Shown: positions 63,828-64,000 of the stretch, in pieces
How the letters are laid out: each line of letters starts with the position of its first letter
How positions within the stretch are numbered: position 1 is the stretch's first letter
Assembly (NCBI RefSeq): GCF_003236295.1
Contig: NZ_POTW01000015.1
Span: 37,157-101,156 of the forward strand
DNA length: 64,000 nt
From: Jiangella anatolica
GTDB lineage: Bacteria > Actinomycetota > Actinomycetes > Jiangellales > Jiangellaceae
Direction: 5' to 3'
Position numbers and translations under genes: made by a program
The notes under the pieces: model-generated
What the model was told of the DNA's origin: nothing
Database searches by the model: none
Seen by the model: only the letters and a program-made list of their open reading frames with translations

Positions 63828-64000
63828 TCAGCCCGCGGCCAGCTCGCGTTCCAGCGGCGTCCGGAAGCTCGGGATGATCGTCGCGCCTCCGAGCCGTGGT
63901 TCCAGCGCGGCGGCGGCCCGCTCGACGGCGGTCGCGGCCTCGGCGCCGGCGTCCTCGAGCAGCCGCCACCGGATCGTCCCGTCGCCCATCCCCCAGCCGC
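63828..64000 (-). CDS. C-terminal end of an unidentified protein
   Basis: Only the last 56 codons and the TGA are inside the window, reading GWGMGDGTIRWRLLEDAGAE, then AATAVERAAAALEPRLGG and IIPSFRTPLERELAAG. The helical Ala-rich pattern and high GC at third positions fit a real gene end, but I do not recognise the family, and the start lies beyond the right edge. Confidence 0.5.
   Translation of the reverse strand, partial: GWGMGDGTIRWRLLEDAGAEAATAVERAAAALEPRLGGATIIPSFRTPLERELAAG

Overview
The window is a high-GC (about 70 percent or more) actinobacterial chromosome segment. The support is: pervasive GTG starts, ATGA/GTGA gene overlaps, a Paa aldehyde dehydrogenase of actinobacterial type, tandem WYL regulators, a B12-riboswitch-controlled nrdAB operon, an LPXTG surface protein and many actinomycete-type regulators. 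I cannot name the genus from sequence alone. No rRNA, tRNA, CRISPR, insertion sequence or prophage was recognised. Nearly all of it looks like ordinary chromosome; the only visibly decayed stretch is 169-895.

Layout. 1-900: 5' end of a thioredoxin-like/NHL-repeat gene on the minus strand, then a non-coding stretch holding a second decayed copy of that gene's first codons and a possible HTH remnant. 896-6236: two secreted phosphohydrolases and a serine peptidase. 6335-9633: GAF regulator, aldehyde dehydrogenase and DUF779 protein. 9648-14099: LacI regulator, two sugar permeases and a lipoprotein binding protein, with a LacI-type operator and a very large nested hairpin. 14185-19058: phenylacetate catabolism (paaN divergent from a fused paaH-paaI gene and a thiolase). 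19063-22546: branched-chain 2-oxoacid dehydrogenase E2, E1beta, E1alpha. 22898-25054: LPXTG thioester-domain surface protein and a thioesterase. 25058-30282: nrdA, a class Ic-like nrdB and an Nramp manganese-type transporter in one run behind NrdR-like boxes and a cobalamin riboswitch.

30404-34657: EamA exporter, an XRE-TPR regulator divergent from a tiny secreted-peptide gene, an aminotransferase and a small membrane protein. 34854-36680: unknown protein, low-molecular-weight phosphatase and fructosamine kinase (a probable protein-deglycation unit). 36802-41285: ABC exporter pair, SIMPL and VOC proteins, GNAT and APH-like genes. 41282-44195: thiamine genes thiE and thiOSG with a TPP riboswitch. 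44257-49770: HAD, DinB, AlaX, semialdehyde dehydrogenase, GlxA-type regulator, cupin, nitroreductase. 49788-54194: HEPN and HTH-nucleotidyltransferase pair directly downstream of a very large TM0106-family nuclease-helicase. 54258-58028: TauE/SafE, MazG-like, DUF4862, DUF6578 and MFS genes. 58261-63073: OGG-fold DNA glycosylase-like protein, HelD-like helicase and two WYL regulators. The window ends with OsmC and DUF2277 genes and an unidentified gene end.

The strongest leads are: (1) the 40-residue secreted peptide gene (32926-33048) head-to-head with an XRE-TPR regulator, which has the architecture of a peptide-sensing system; (2) a manganese-importer gene in the same run as an R2 subunit that has Phe at the radical-Tyr position; and (3) the in-frame PaaH-PaaI fusion.
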